DNA of 64,000 bases from a virus. The notes under the pieces are model-generated. The model saw only the letters and a list, made by a program, of their open reading frames with translations. It made no database searches and was not told the DNA's origin. The first letter of the stretch is position 1, and the number at the start of each line of letters is the position of its first letter. This document shows positions 54,234 to 62,593 of the stretch, piece after piece. The stretch lies in the IMG/VR virus record IMGVR_UViG_3300034683_000041, positions 1 through 64,000 of that record; one strand, written 5' to 3'. The translations under genes were made by a program, and so were the position numbers.

Positions 54234-54608
54234 ATGTATCTATCTGAATTCGTATATCCGTGCATCACCTACGTATTGCGGCGGAAAAATATAGTACAAC
54301 CCCCCGAGAACCTTATGACCGGGGAAGGTTGGCATATACTGAAGTTTGATCTGGAGCATGTGGAAGTTGGAGATATTGTTTGCTGGAACAGTACTCCACG
54401 CACGTTTGATGCGACTTTGGAGATCGTTAACGGGATACCTATATCTCGAAGAACCACTTATGACCGGCACTTTGGAGTATACGAAGGAGACAAACTGATC
54501 AGCGATCTAACCACAAATAACAACGAAATTGTTCCAAGAATCCGGATACGCTCACTAGACAGTGCTCGACATCCCGATTACATATATCGCCAAGTACTGT
54601 CAGACTAA
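54234..54608 (+). CDS. Unknown early-type protein, faint papain-fold resemblance
   Basis: 124 residues, ATG after TGGAGGAC. VEVGDIVCWNS and RHFGVYEGDKLI recall the GD-V-W ... HVGVY-G pattern of NlpC/P60-like papain folds. Function is not assigned. First full gene behind the 54053 element. Confidence 0.5.
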   Translation: MYLSEFVYPCITYVLRRKNIVQPPENLMTGEGWHILKFDLEHVEVGDIVCWNSTPRTFDATLEIVNGIPISRRTTYDRHFGVYEGDKLISDLTTNNNEIVPRIRIRSLDSARHPDYIYRQVLSD

Positions 54609-54637
54609 ATCCATCCGCAAATCAAAGGAGAATCGAC

Positions 54638-54958
54638 ATGCAGATAGTCACTATTGATACAGTCAAAACAGACACGCCTCAACATATGAAAACCGTACAA
54701 AGCAACACAACGTACGACTGCTTCTTTCTAAGAGGCAAAACCGGCAATATATATGCGACGATTGATTTCGTCAATTTCATGATCGTCTTCGATCATAAAA
54801 AAGATTACACTAAATTGGACAGATTTCAGCAACTGTGCGTCCAGTGCCTCATGCATGATACCCCACTCCCCAGCGATATAGGAGATCCCTATGCTTCGAC
54901 AATTTCAGATTTATCTTATCGGGATTCTCATCCTAGGATCTCCGATATCCGCGCATAG
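54638..54958 (+). CDS. Unknown small protein
   Basis: 106 residues, ATG after AAAGGAGAATC. Soluble. Its last 68 nt overlap the start of the next gene in another frame, which suggests translational coupling. No family recognised. Confidence 0.6.
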   Translation: MQIVTIDTVKTDTPQHMKTVQSNTTYDCFFLRGKTGNIYATIDFVNFMIVFDHKKDYTKLDRFQQLCVQCLMHDTPLPSDIGDPYASTISDLSYRDSHPRISDIRA

Positions 54959-55274
54959 CACATACGAAGCTAACAATCTGCCAGAATTTAGTTTAGCTTT
55001 GTTAGTTTACGAGGATGGCTCAGGTGCACTCCATGTCCAATTCGACAAAGCTGTCAAAGAACGCAACATGGAGATCTTCCTACAAACATACAGATCCGGG
55101 TATACGTTTGACGTAAGCTATTGGATCGCAGCAAATGAAGCCCTATGTGACCTTGATGCAGAAATAACCCAATTGCTTATGAACGACATCGAATCCTACC
55201 GAAGTTCAATTGTTGTTAGACTTCGGAAAAAAGGGACTGGGGTCACGGTCTGGGCAAAAGAAACCAGTATCTAA
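54891..55274 (+). CDS. Exported or membrane-anchored unknown protein
   Basis: 127 residues. Residues 5-21 form a signal peptide (IYLIGILILGSPISAHS; possible cleavage after ISA or AHS). GGAGAT precedes the ATG at 54891 inside the 54638 gene. The mature part is acidic. Expected in the periplasm or envelope; a role in superinfection exclusion is one idea without direct evidence. Confidence 0.6.
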   Translation: MLRQFQIYLIGILILGSPISAHSTYEANNLPEFSLALLVYEDGSGALHVQFDKAVKERNMEIFLQTYRSGYTFDVSYWIAANEALCDLDAEITQLLMNDIESYRSSIVVRLRKKGTGVTVWAKETSI

Positions 55275-55276
55275 TC

Positions 55277-55317
55277 ATAAGAGTGGTCCCCGTAAGGGTG
55301 ACCACTCTTATATTTTT
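55277..55317. terminator. Terminator between converging genes
   Basis: ATAAGAGTGGT pairs with ACCACTCTTAT with extra inner pairing, then ATTTTTTT on the plus side. Confidence 0.8.
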
Positions 55318-55722
55318 TTATTTCTTTATTTCAGATACACGATATCCCTGAGATTTTAAAAAACTCAAGATATCAGATACTGCACTTTTGTCTGTACCAT
55401 GGAATCGGATATCGATATAGTCGATGTAAGGTACAAGTTCTACACTGGAAGGAATTATCCAGTCTTTGGCAAATACCTTGGTACTACTGAGTGATCCTTG
55501 TTTGACAACTACTACTAAGAACTGAAGCTCTCGAATGGATGGTAACGAACCAGTACTTTTCTCAACTTCTTTGTGGTAAGGAACCAGATCTCTCGAGTAT
55601 ACCAGTGCACCATCGTAAGTGACAATGCCTGACACTTCCCCAGTATATACATTACTATCTAACCCGTTGTGGGTTTGAAACTTGATACGCTGACCTACTT
55701 GAATATCGTTGATAGCTATCAT
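55318..55722 (-). CDS. Unknown small protein
   Basis: 134 residues, ATG with AAGGAAC upstream. Looks beta-rich at the N-terminus (VGQRIKFQTHNG) with an alpha/beta C-terminal segment. It lies 15 nt from the GroEL-like gene and could be a co-transcribed partner. An SH3-like fold is possible but unproven. Confidence 0.6.
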   Translation of the reverse strand: MIAINDIQVGQRIKFQTHNGLDSNVYTGEVSGIVTYDGALVYSRDLVPYHKEVEKSTGSLPSIRELQFLVVVVKQGSLSSTKVFAKDWIIPSSVELVPYIDYIDIRFHGTDKSAVSDILSFLKSQGYRVSEIKK

Positions 55723-55736
55723 AGCAGTTCCTTATT

Positions 55737-57659
55737 CTAGATGTTAGCAGCATTTGGTATGATGCACATCCTCAAAGTTCCAATAGGAACACACACCTCA
55801 CGCAATCTTCTACAAAGCTCCGTTGTCATGTGTGCAGTCTGTGATGGAGGTCCAGATATCCGATCAGGAGTTATGTGCCGGATACATTCTTCAAGTTGTG
55901 TTTTGTCTTGAGGATTGTTGATCTTCCTAAGATCCAGTACGTCAAAATACATAGTTTTATCGTATACTTGTTCGTATGTGAGATGTGAGTCTAATGCAAG
56001 CATCCATTTGTCAGGAAGTTCCGAACTAGACAGATCTCCTCGAAGTACCGACAAAAACGTTTCCTTAAAAGACTTTGATAAAATATCAAGTATAGTTTTT
56101 TGAAGGTCATGTTCTCCATAGAACGTCTCTTCAGCATCGCAAGTATACGTGTCTACAAGATTCTTGGTAATCCAATACATCTTGTACATCGCATTTACAA
56201 CAATACCTGCATCGATCGCTTGTATAGCGGAACCTATGCAGTCTTCAGCAAGAGCTTTGCCAGCTATCACGTCATGTGAAGTTCCACCAATATCAAGATA
56301 CATTTTATTCACATACAGAAGATCACTAAGTCCGGTTTCTAATTCGGTGATCTCGGCAATGTTGGCGGTATGCTCGTTACGACACAACTCTAAGATCTCA
56401 TCTATCTTTTGATATGAAGCTTTGAACTGTGGATATTTATCCATGTTCTTTAATGCAGGATGAGAGTTATCCCCTTCAACAACGTCTGGGATGATGTTAG
56501 AGATACGGATGTCTGTTCTATCCACATGCACGGATGCACCTTCAATTATGCATTCTCTGATATCGGGAAGCATGTCGTCATATCCGAACGACTTAACGTT
56601 GGCTTTTCCGTTGATACTGAGAGCTTTCCAAGGAAGACCGTATCGAGTAGACTCTGTAGGATATACCCCAACGATCACAACGGCTTTAGTCAGTTCCATC
56701 CATTTCCGGAAAAATTCGCGTACTGTAACTCCTATACCTTGACTTGTTGCAGGAACCATCACCACATGAGGTTTGATAGTATCTTCCGTTCCTATCTCGG
56801 TAAAGTATTCGATGATCTTGGTAGTTTCGTCAGAAACGTCCATGATGTTTTTCGGAAGAACAAGAAGATTAACATCATCAGCTTCATATACTCTACCGCC
56901 TTCTCGATTCAGATGATGAATACTACAAGAATCTATAGCAATATTCCTGAACCGATATTCGCAATTTTCAACTCCAACAGAAAACGTTTTTTCTGTTTCG
57001 ACATTTCTGGTGCGATAGTCGATACTGGAAGAAGATCCAGCTAAAGGCATGTTCAAGAATATTTCTTCTATAGCTTTAGCAAGTTCAATATTTCCACCAG
57101 AGGCAGTCAGAGACTGGATATATGCCATCTTACCTATTGCTTGCTGTCGACTGATGTCAAAACGTTTTTCAAGATCTTCGACTTTGAGTACGATATCCTT
57201 TGAAGAATTTAAGACTTGGTCAAACATCTTCGCAAAAGCCAAGTTCATTTCGTATATGGAATAATTTTCAAATTTATCAGACGCTTCCAGCATGTTCCGT
57301 ATGAAATTACAAGCCATGAGCATGGAAGTGGTCGTACCATCTTTACAAGACTGATCAACTCGACGTCCAATATAAGCTATCGCACTTTTGAGGTGTTCCT
57401 GTGCAGGGTTAATGCACTCTATAGCTCCAAGGACTTTAGATCCATCTCGGATAAATGCCCGTATCTGCAAAGTAGGATCGGCACTATTACCAGACATACT
57501 TGCAGAATAGATCAGAGTATTTCTAGCAAACGGACCACATATGGTGGTAAGGTGCTGAGTAAAACTCTCAAGGGTCTGGGTAAGAATGTGTTTAAGGTCT
57601 TCACCCTGTATGGTGTTCGTAACGTTTTGAAAAGATTTTAACTTCAAAGGTTCAGCCAT
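55737..57659 (-). CDS. GroEL-like (group I-type) phage chaperonin
   Basis: 640 residues, ATG with AGGAGATAC upstream. GPFAR at 42-46, R71-D72-G73 and D107-GTTT correspond to the GroEL GPKGR, TKDG (Asp52) and DGTTT nucleotide motifs. D473 in AEDCIGSAIQAIDAGIVVNA corresponds to catalytic Asp398, but the usual GVVAGGG glycine loop reads GIVVNAM. The C-terminal Gly-Gly-Met tail is absent. About 90 residues longer than GroEL. Phage EL and a few other giant phages encode ATP-dependent single-ring chaperonins; a similar protein-folding role is inferred. No GroES-like gene is seen nearby. Confidence 0.82.
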   Translation of the reverse strand: MAEPLKLKSFQNVTNTIQGEDLKHILTQTLESFTQHLTTICGPFARNTLIYSASMSGNSADPTLQIRAFIRDGSKVLGAIECINPAQEHLKSAIAYIGRRVDQSCKDGTTTSMLMACNFIRNMLEASDKFENYSIYEMNLAFAKMFDQVLNSSKDIVLKVEDLEKRFDISRQQAIGKMAYIQSLTASGGNIELAKAIEEIFLNMPLAGSSSSIDYRTRNVETEKTFSVGVENCEYRFRNIAIDSCSIHHLNREGGRVYEADDVNLLVLPKNIMDVSDETTKIIEYFTEIGTEDTIKPHVVMVPATSQGIGVTVREFFRKWMELTKAVVIVGVYPTESTRYGLPWKALSINGKANVKSFGYDDMLPDIRECIIEGASVHVDRTDIRISNIIPDVVEGDNSHPALKNMDKYPQFKASYQKIDEILELCRNEHTANIAEITELETGLSDLLYVNKMYLDIGGTSHDVIAGKALAEDCIGSAIQAIDAGIVVNAMYKMYWITKNLVDTYTCDAEETFYGEHDLQKTILDILSKSFKETFLSVLRGDLSSSELPDKWMLALDSHLTYEQVYDKTMYFDVLDLRKINNPQDKTQLEECIRHITPDRISGPPSQTAHMTTELCRRLREVCVPIGTLRMCIIPNAANI

Positions 57660-57675
57660 GTGTATCTCCTATATT

Positions 57676-57975
57676 TTAATCCGACAAGTCATGGATAAGG
57701 TCATTTTCAATCTTAGAATTTGCAGCACTACGCTTTTCCATGGTCTGTATGATTTTATTATAAGTCACAGTATCCAAATTTAAGAGATCTGTCAAACGCA
57801 GTCCCAGTGTACGATAGATCGGATATCTATCCATATCTACAAGAACATTTTCAAGCATCACTGAAGAAGGGGGATCTGACAATTCAGTAACCATGAATCC
57901 AGTGATCCCCCCTTTACGTCTAACAGATTTTCCTATCCGTCCCGCAAGATAAGCTTCGTTAAAGCTAGTGGTCAT
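57676..57975 (-). CDS. C-terminal extension of the 58065 gene, probably reached by a -1 frameshift
   Basis: The ATG-to-stop frame is 99 residues, but the ATG at 57975 has no clear ribosome site. The same frame is open upstream to 58131, overlapping the 3' end of the 697-residue gene, and encodes natural-looking sequence before the ATG (RVFYDSGGRFVPL, then ISKWSKIVEAAPEDGISWA). The overlap contains six consecutive T on the minus strand (58100-58095). A -1 slip there would fuse the two into about 827 residues. Alternatives are an independent 99-residue protein or an indel. Confidence 0.5.
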   Translation of the reverse strand: MTTSFNEAYLAGRIGKSVRRKGGITGFMVTELSDPPSSVMLENVLVDMDRYPIYRTLGLRLTDLLNLDTVTYNKIIQTMEKRSAANSKIENDLIHDLSD

Positions 57976-58064
57976 GATCGCCCAGCTTATCCCGTCTTCA
58001 GGAGCAGCCTCAACGATCTTTGACCACTTCGATATATACTCATCTACATGTTCGTCCGTGGTGG

Positions 58065-60158
58065 TTAACGGGACAAATCGTCCACCACTATCATAAAAAA
58101 CACGTAGAGCATATCGAGCGGAAGAAGTCCATTAACAACTTGTTCAGGTTCTCGTCCACATTTGGGACACGCAGAATACAGTGCTGCGAAATGCGAACAC
58201 CGGTTATCGTTGTAGATCTCAAAGAAGTCTTTGGAAAAATCTTCAACTTCAGGACGAGACTGTAACTGATCCAATATCTGTACAAGTGCAGAAGGATCGT
58301 CTACACTAACCTGATTGCCCGTTTTAGGATGTACCATTTTGACACGGCGAATCCAAGGAGCAATTTGCTGGTATTTTCTATAGCTCAGCGCTTCAGAAAC
58401 CGCAGAGATGTCTCGAAGAGAAACAACTTCTGCAAGTCGGGCAACAAAAGCTAACCCAGACTCTATCCACTGTGCAACTGTGGGAGTCTCCATCTCAACA
58501 TATACGGAAGAACCTACATGTACTGTACGTTTTCCTTTCAAAAACTCATTACGGTATTTCTCTAATTCTTCGGCAGTACGAGGAGTATTGCTCAGAATGA
58601 AATTCAGAGCCTCACCGTTAAGTTTTTGGAAATCGATATGTCTAAGTTTTTTAACATCCACTTTTGCAGTATCGACATACCCGCATTCCGGATGATTGTC
58701 AACAAAATCGATTTCTGTACCTTCAGGGTACATAAGACAAGCTACTGCCCAGACACAAGAATCGAAGTCGTGAAATGATACGTTCTTCCAGAAAACTTCT
58801 TCAAGAGAAGTTCCGGCTTCTGCTTTCAGTGTAGTTTTACAAATCAGTTTAAGGAACAGATCTGCAAAATTCTTTTTCAAGGACACAGAAGCAGGAGCGG
58901 AAGCAAGTTCTCCGAAAAGATATCCGTATTCTCGTTCTGCAGCTCGTGCATCAGAGATAAATGCATGAAGTTCTGCTTTAGTCGGAGGACGTAAAGTTAC
59001 AGTCAATCCACTGTTATAGAGTTTCAGACTAAACAAAGGACTGATGTAGGGAAGGAACTGTTGTGCTGCATTAGGACCACTGATAACGTGGTCTTTTTTC
59101 AGATTGATATTTTCCGGACTCAAGATAACATCTGAGAGGATTTTACCATTTTTCAGTTTTGTTCTAGGACGCAGATATTTTGTATCGCACTTTTCCAACG
59201 ATTCTTTTTCTGCTTGTGTTTCTCTACCAGAAGATTGGTAACTACGATAAAGTGTAGACGGAAATGTTTTAGGATCGTTCAATGCCGAGATCTTAAGTAG
59301 CTGTCTTTCTTTAGGCTCATCAGATTCCGGGGTAACACTACCCATCTGACGATTGATATACGTAGGGTGAGTTACAATAGTAGTAGCTTTCGGATTTTCT
59401 GTTATAGCCTCTGTCCAAAACGGTATCAGAAGTTCTTCTTCAGCTGCAATAAGTCGTTGAGCTTCTTCTTCTGTCAAATATTCGTCCTCATCAGAAGACA
59501 TCTCATTAACCGAAGAATTCTCCAGTACTTCATCGGAAACCATGATAGGCTCCAACATATCTTCCAAAGACCTAGAACTATCCAAATCCATTTCTTCATT
59601 TACAGATTCCTGAGGTTCTACTACTTCCTCTTCAGGAGTCAACAGATCTTCAGCTATCTGTTCCACAGGAAACTCATCCAAGTCATCGTACATATCTTCA
59701 ACGAGGGAAGAGTGTTCTTCCGCCGCAACTTCTTTTGGTTCTTCTTCAGTATCTTCTAAAGGAGTACCATCCAATCCAGGGGAATATCCTTGGATCTCTT
59801 CAGAAGTGGTTGCTGTATCTGCCGCAACTGAAGATACTCCTTCAGTATCTACATTAAGTCGAGTATCTTGCGTTTGAGAAACACTCTTGATCTCGTCACT
59901 GAATTTCATGGTAATATTCTCCGTATCTGACTTTACCGTTGGACGGTAGGGTTTATTATTTTCATGATCAGACATATCAATAGGCATAGTCTTCTCCTGA
60001 CGAATGGGTTTTGGTTTTCTTTTTTGTATATCTGAAAGACTCATGGGAGTAGAGCCTTTATGATTTACCGTAATGGGTTTAGGTTGAAATTTTGAAGCAG
60101 GCTTTTGTACTGGAAGTGTTGCTCCAGTTATATCTGTCGTTGGTCGTCTAGTAGGCAT
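58065..60158 (-). CDS. Probable structural or baseplate-hub-like protein with Cys clusters
   Basis: 697 residues from ATG 60158, which has GAGGAG 7 nt upstream and overlaps the preceding stop; an in-frame ATG at 60296 lies deep in the upstream gene. Residues 1-100 are basic and Pro-rich; about 130-260 are very acidic and disordered. The C-terminal half is folded: FHDFDSCVWAVACLMYPEG then HPECGYVDTAKVDVKKLRHI, faintly like T4 gp26-type hub proteins, and CSHFAALYSACPKCG, a likely zinc site, near the end. Probably extended by frameshift into 57676-57975. Confidence 0.55.
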   Translation of the reverse strand: MPTRRPTTDITGATLPVQKPASKFQPKPITVNHKGSTPMSLSDIQKRKPKPIRQEKTMPIDMSDHENNKPYRPTVKSDTENITMKFSDEIKSVSQTQDTRLNVDTEGVSSVAADTATTSEEIQGYSPGLDGTPLEDTEEEPKEVAAEEHSSLVEDMYDDLDEFPVEQIAEDLLTPEEEVVEPQESVNEEMDLDSSRSLEDMLEPIMVSDEVLENSSVNEMSSDEDEYLTEEEAQRLIAAEEELLIPFWTEAITENPKATTIVTHPTYINRQMGSVTPESDEPKERQLLKISALNDPKTFPSTLYRSYQSSGRETQAEKESLEKCDTKYLRPRTKLKNGKILSDVILSPENINLKKDHVISGPNAAQQFLPYISPLFSLKLYNSGLTVTLRPPTKAELHAFISDARAAEREYGYLFGELASAPASVSLKKNFADLFLKLICKTTLKAEAGTSLEEVFWKNVSFHDFDSCVWAVACLMYPEGTEIDFVDNHPECGYVDTAKVDVKKLRHIDFQKLNGEALNFILSNTPRTAEELEKYRNEFLKGKRTVHVGSSVYVEMETPTVAQWIESGLAFVARLAEVVSLRDISAVSEALSYRKYQQIAPWIRRVKMVHPKTGNQVSVDDPSALVQILDQLQSRPEVEDFSKDFFEIYNDNRCSHFAALYSACPKCGREPEQVVNGLLPLDMLYVFFMIVVDDLSR

Positions 60159-61164
60159 CGGGAAGCTCCTCAACGTCTGAGTTTGAGGCGGTTTTTGGTT
60201 TACGCGAAATCGGAACAATGTCCCAATAAGGTCGCATAGATACGATCTTAACGTCTTCCGTTTCGTAGAGTGCCTGATGTTTGATTGTTCCTCCACGATC
60301 CACCCACGCTATAACTTTAACTTTAGAATCAACTTTTTTGACAAACTCTTTCATAGAAGGAGTATCGTATCCGTCAACAAGCGCACATCTAAAAGGAAGA
60401 AATTGTTCAGTATCAAAATGTGGGGCATTCAATTCTTCTGACCAAAATTCAGACAAATCTAGCTGTGTGTGATAGTAATTTGAGTTGAAATAAGCACAAG
60501 AGTTCCAATCTAATGTTTTAACTACATGAGGTTTGGACAAATATGCTGTTTCCCAATCTTTCATTATGCAGACAATTTCTTCTAACTCACAAAGCGCACG
60601 AACGTTATCTATACGTTTTCCGAATATAGTAGCATCAGAGAACGTTGGAGTAAACCAAATAGAATCTTTTTCAAATAGAAATCCGAATGGATTGTCCTCA
60701 GATTTGAGCACCTCAGTCAAATCTTCAGGATCTTCTCCATACGATTCTATTTCTTCTTTCTGAGCGATTATCTCGGACAGATTTGCCAATTTTCTATTGT
60801 GCGAATTGTCCACAACTACCGTAAGATCATCTTGGTTGTTCGAATTGAATGCAGAGCACAACATGTTGACTCTAACTACGTATGGCTCGTAATCATGAAA
60901 TTTCAAAAACTCTTTTAATTGTAATAAAAATTCTGGATTTTTAAATCTGACGATATGGACTGATAGAGTTGTGGGGACAAACGAAGTCAAAAGTTCGTAG
61001 TCCCCATTGGTTAACACAAACCCATCTTCCAGTCCGGACAATCCAAAATAAAGATAGTTAGCTCCTCGCGCACTAAGAGAAGAAAAGTACAACTTAAATT
61101 GCGAGATAAACTTTTTTAACTTTGGATCTTTTGTTTTCAAACTTGGGGATTTGGGTTTTGTCAT
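60148..61164 (-). CDS. Unknown protein
   Basis: 338 residues. The stop overlaps the next start, so the two are translationally coupled. Lys-rich N-terminus; the body contains several Asp-rich motifs (VDNSH, VDGYD, WVDRGG). GGAG sits about 15 nt from the ATG, longer than usual. No family recognised. Confidence 0.6.
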   Translation of the reverse strand: MTKPKSPSLKTKDPKLKKFISQFKLYFSSLSARGANYLYFGLSGLEDGFVLTNGDYELLTSFVPTTLSVHIVRFKNPEFLLQLKEFLKFHDYEPYVVRVNMLCSAFNSNNQDDLTVVVDNSHNRKLANLSEIIAQKEEIESYGEDPEDLTEVLKSEDNPFGFLFEKDSIWFTPTFSDATIFGKRIDNVRALCELEEIVCIMKDWETAYLSKPHVVKTLDWNSCAYFNSNYYHTQLDLSEFWSEELNAPHFDTEQFLPFRCALVDGYDTPSMKEFVKKVDSKVKVIAWVDRGGTIKHQALYETEDVKIVSMRPYWDIVPISRKPKTASNSDVEELPDAY

Positions 61165-61175
61165 ACTACTTAAAG

Positions 61176-61934
61176 TTACTCCGAAAGTTGAGCTGTGTCT
61201 ATGATGGGTATAACATCATTTTCATTATGTGTATACTCAGGGATATCTGAAGGGGCATCTTCATTATCTGTGTCTTTTGCACTGAGTATTTCCATATATG
61301 TATTCATGATTTCCAGGAGAGTTGTAAAATTCTCATGTCGATTTTTGATTCGTTCCAAGAAAGGAAGAACTAAAGTTATACTTTCTGCCACATTCTGACG
61401 AATATTGGCCATTTTTTCTTGAGTCGATATAAGGAACTTGACTACCTCTTCAGTCACAAATTCCATAATGACTTGATAATCCTTGCTTTTCCATATTTTA
61501 TTTTTCTTTACCAAAAGCTCTTTGTAGTTTTTGACGATTGCTACATGATCATCGAATACTTCTTTTACCAGAGAAGATGTTTTGTCAAAAGTATCTTTGT
61601 CCATAGCAACAATATCTTTGTCATTAGTCATATCCAAGATAATTGCTCCAGGGACGTACTTCCCATCTACAAAATTCCCTTCGTGTCGGTACACATTAGT
61701 GCGTGCTGTGATGGCAAACGACCCAACATATTTCGCTATATGAGCTATTTGTTCTATACCTTCAAGTAAAGCTACCGCATCATGAAAACTTTTTTCAAGA
61801 TCAATTTTGACTTGTTTGACTGCAGAAGACATCTCTCTAGCAAAATCAATTTGCTTGACTCGACAAATTTTCTTCTTTTGTTCCCGAGACTTTCTTTTTT
61901 TCAGGGCATTGCGTTCTTTTTTCGTATTGGTCAT
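61176..61934 (-). CDS. Unknown protein with basic N-terminus
   Basis: 252 residues, ATG after AAGGAGAATAC. The first 25 residues are highly basic (ERNALKKRKSREQKKK), followed by a helical, partly coiled body and an acidic tail. DNA or RNA contact is possible. Same operon as the 60148 gene. Confidence 0.6.
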   Translation of the reverse strand: MTNTKKERNALKKRKSREQKKKICRVKQIDFAREMSSAVKQVKIDLEKSFHDAVALLEGIEQIAHIAKYVGSFAITARTNVYRHEGNFVDGKYVPGAIILDMTNDKDIVAMDKDTFDKTSSLVKEVFDDHVAIVKNYKELLVKKNKIWKSKDYQVIMEFVTEEVVKFLISTQEKMANIRQNVAESITLVLPFLERIKNRHENFTTLLEIMNTYMEILSAKDTDNEDAPSDIPEYTHNENDVIPIIDTAQLSE

Positions 61935-62004
61935 GTGTATTCTCCTTGATATGTAAGTAAAATAGTGTTACGCATGTAATGAGTTATACAATTAGAAAAC
62001 TAAC

Positions 62005-62033
62005 AGAGTACTCGCACCATGCGCGAGTACTCT
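62005..62033 (-). terminator. 11-bp hairpin
   Basis: AGAGTACTCGC pairs with GCGAGTACTCT, downstream of the 62044 gene on the minus strand. Confidence 0.6.
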
Positions 62034-62043
62034 TAAACTAGGT

Positions 62044-62523
62044 TTATTCAACAGGAAGATTCAATTCTACAAAATACAGCCAGAATAAAGCCCGAGCAAC
62101 TTTTGTCTCGTGGGCGTTACGAGAGGTATCCTGAGATTCAGTCTCAGGTTTATCTTTTGCTAAAGTACTCAGTCCGATAGGAAGTTCATCATATTCCTGG
62201 AGCTGAGACATGAAATAACAAAATCTCTGTTCTTCTTTAGTCATGGAGGAACATCTGACAATGTACGCATCACATATTGCGAGAAGTTGAGGTGCTTTCG
62301 CTGCAGCGATTCTGTCTTTGTCTACTTGTTCTTCAACGATACTCGTACAATGTTGCAAAAGATCTTTTCTTGTTTGATTAGTGATGTTGCGATGAATGTA
62401 CTCTTTAAGATAGGATAAGATAACGCTACACCTCATCTGGTATTCTGTTTTCAAAGAGAAATTGTTGCGTATAGTGAGCGCTTCTTTTGTGGCATCCTCT
62501 GTGGAAAAATTCATATCTGACAT
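62044..62523 (-). CDS. Unknown helical protein
   Basis: 159 residues, ATG with AGGAGTA upstream. All-helical by eye, no motif. Starts divergently from the DNA polymerase gene. Confidence 0.65.
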   Translation of the reverse strand: MSDMNFSTEDATKEALTIRNNFSLKTEYQMRCSVILSYLKEYIHRNITNQTRKDLLQHCTSIVEEQVDKDRIAAAKAPQLLAICDAYIVRCSSMTKEEQRFCYFMSQLQEYDELPIGLSTLAKDKPETESQDTSRNAHETKVARALFWLYFVELNLPVE

Positions 62524-62562
62524 AACAAATACTCCTGTGTTTTTAAACAGTGTTTAGTAGTA

Positions 62563-62576
62563 GTATGACCATCATA
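62563..62576. promoter_or_regulatory. Candidate divergent late-type promoter (GTATGACCAT)
   Basis: GTATGACCAT, identical to 28182-28191, lies 22 nt before the DNA polymerase ATG; CATA at 62573-62576 places TATG on the other strand toward the 62044-62523 gene. Confidence 0.4.
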
Positions 62577-62593
62577 CCATAGGAGAACTTATC

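Noticed and set aside
56460-57044. 194-codon plus-strand ORF
   Set aside because: Lies opposite conserved GroEL-like sequence; composition is typical of a complement frame.
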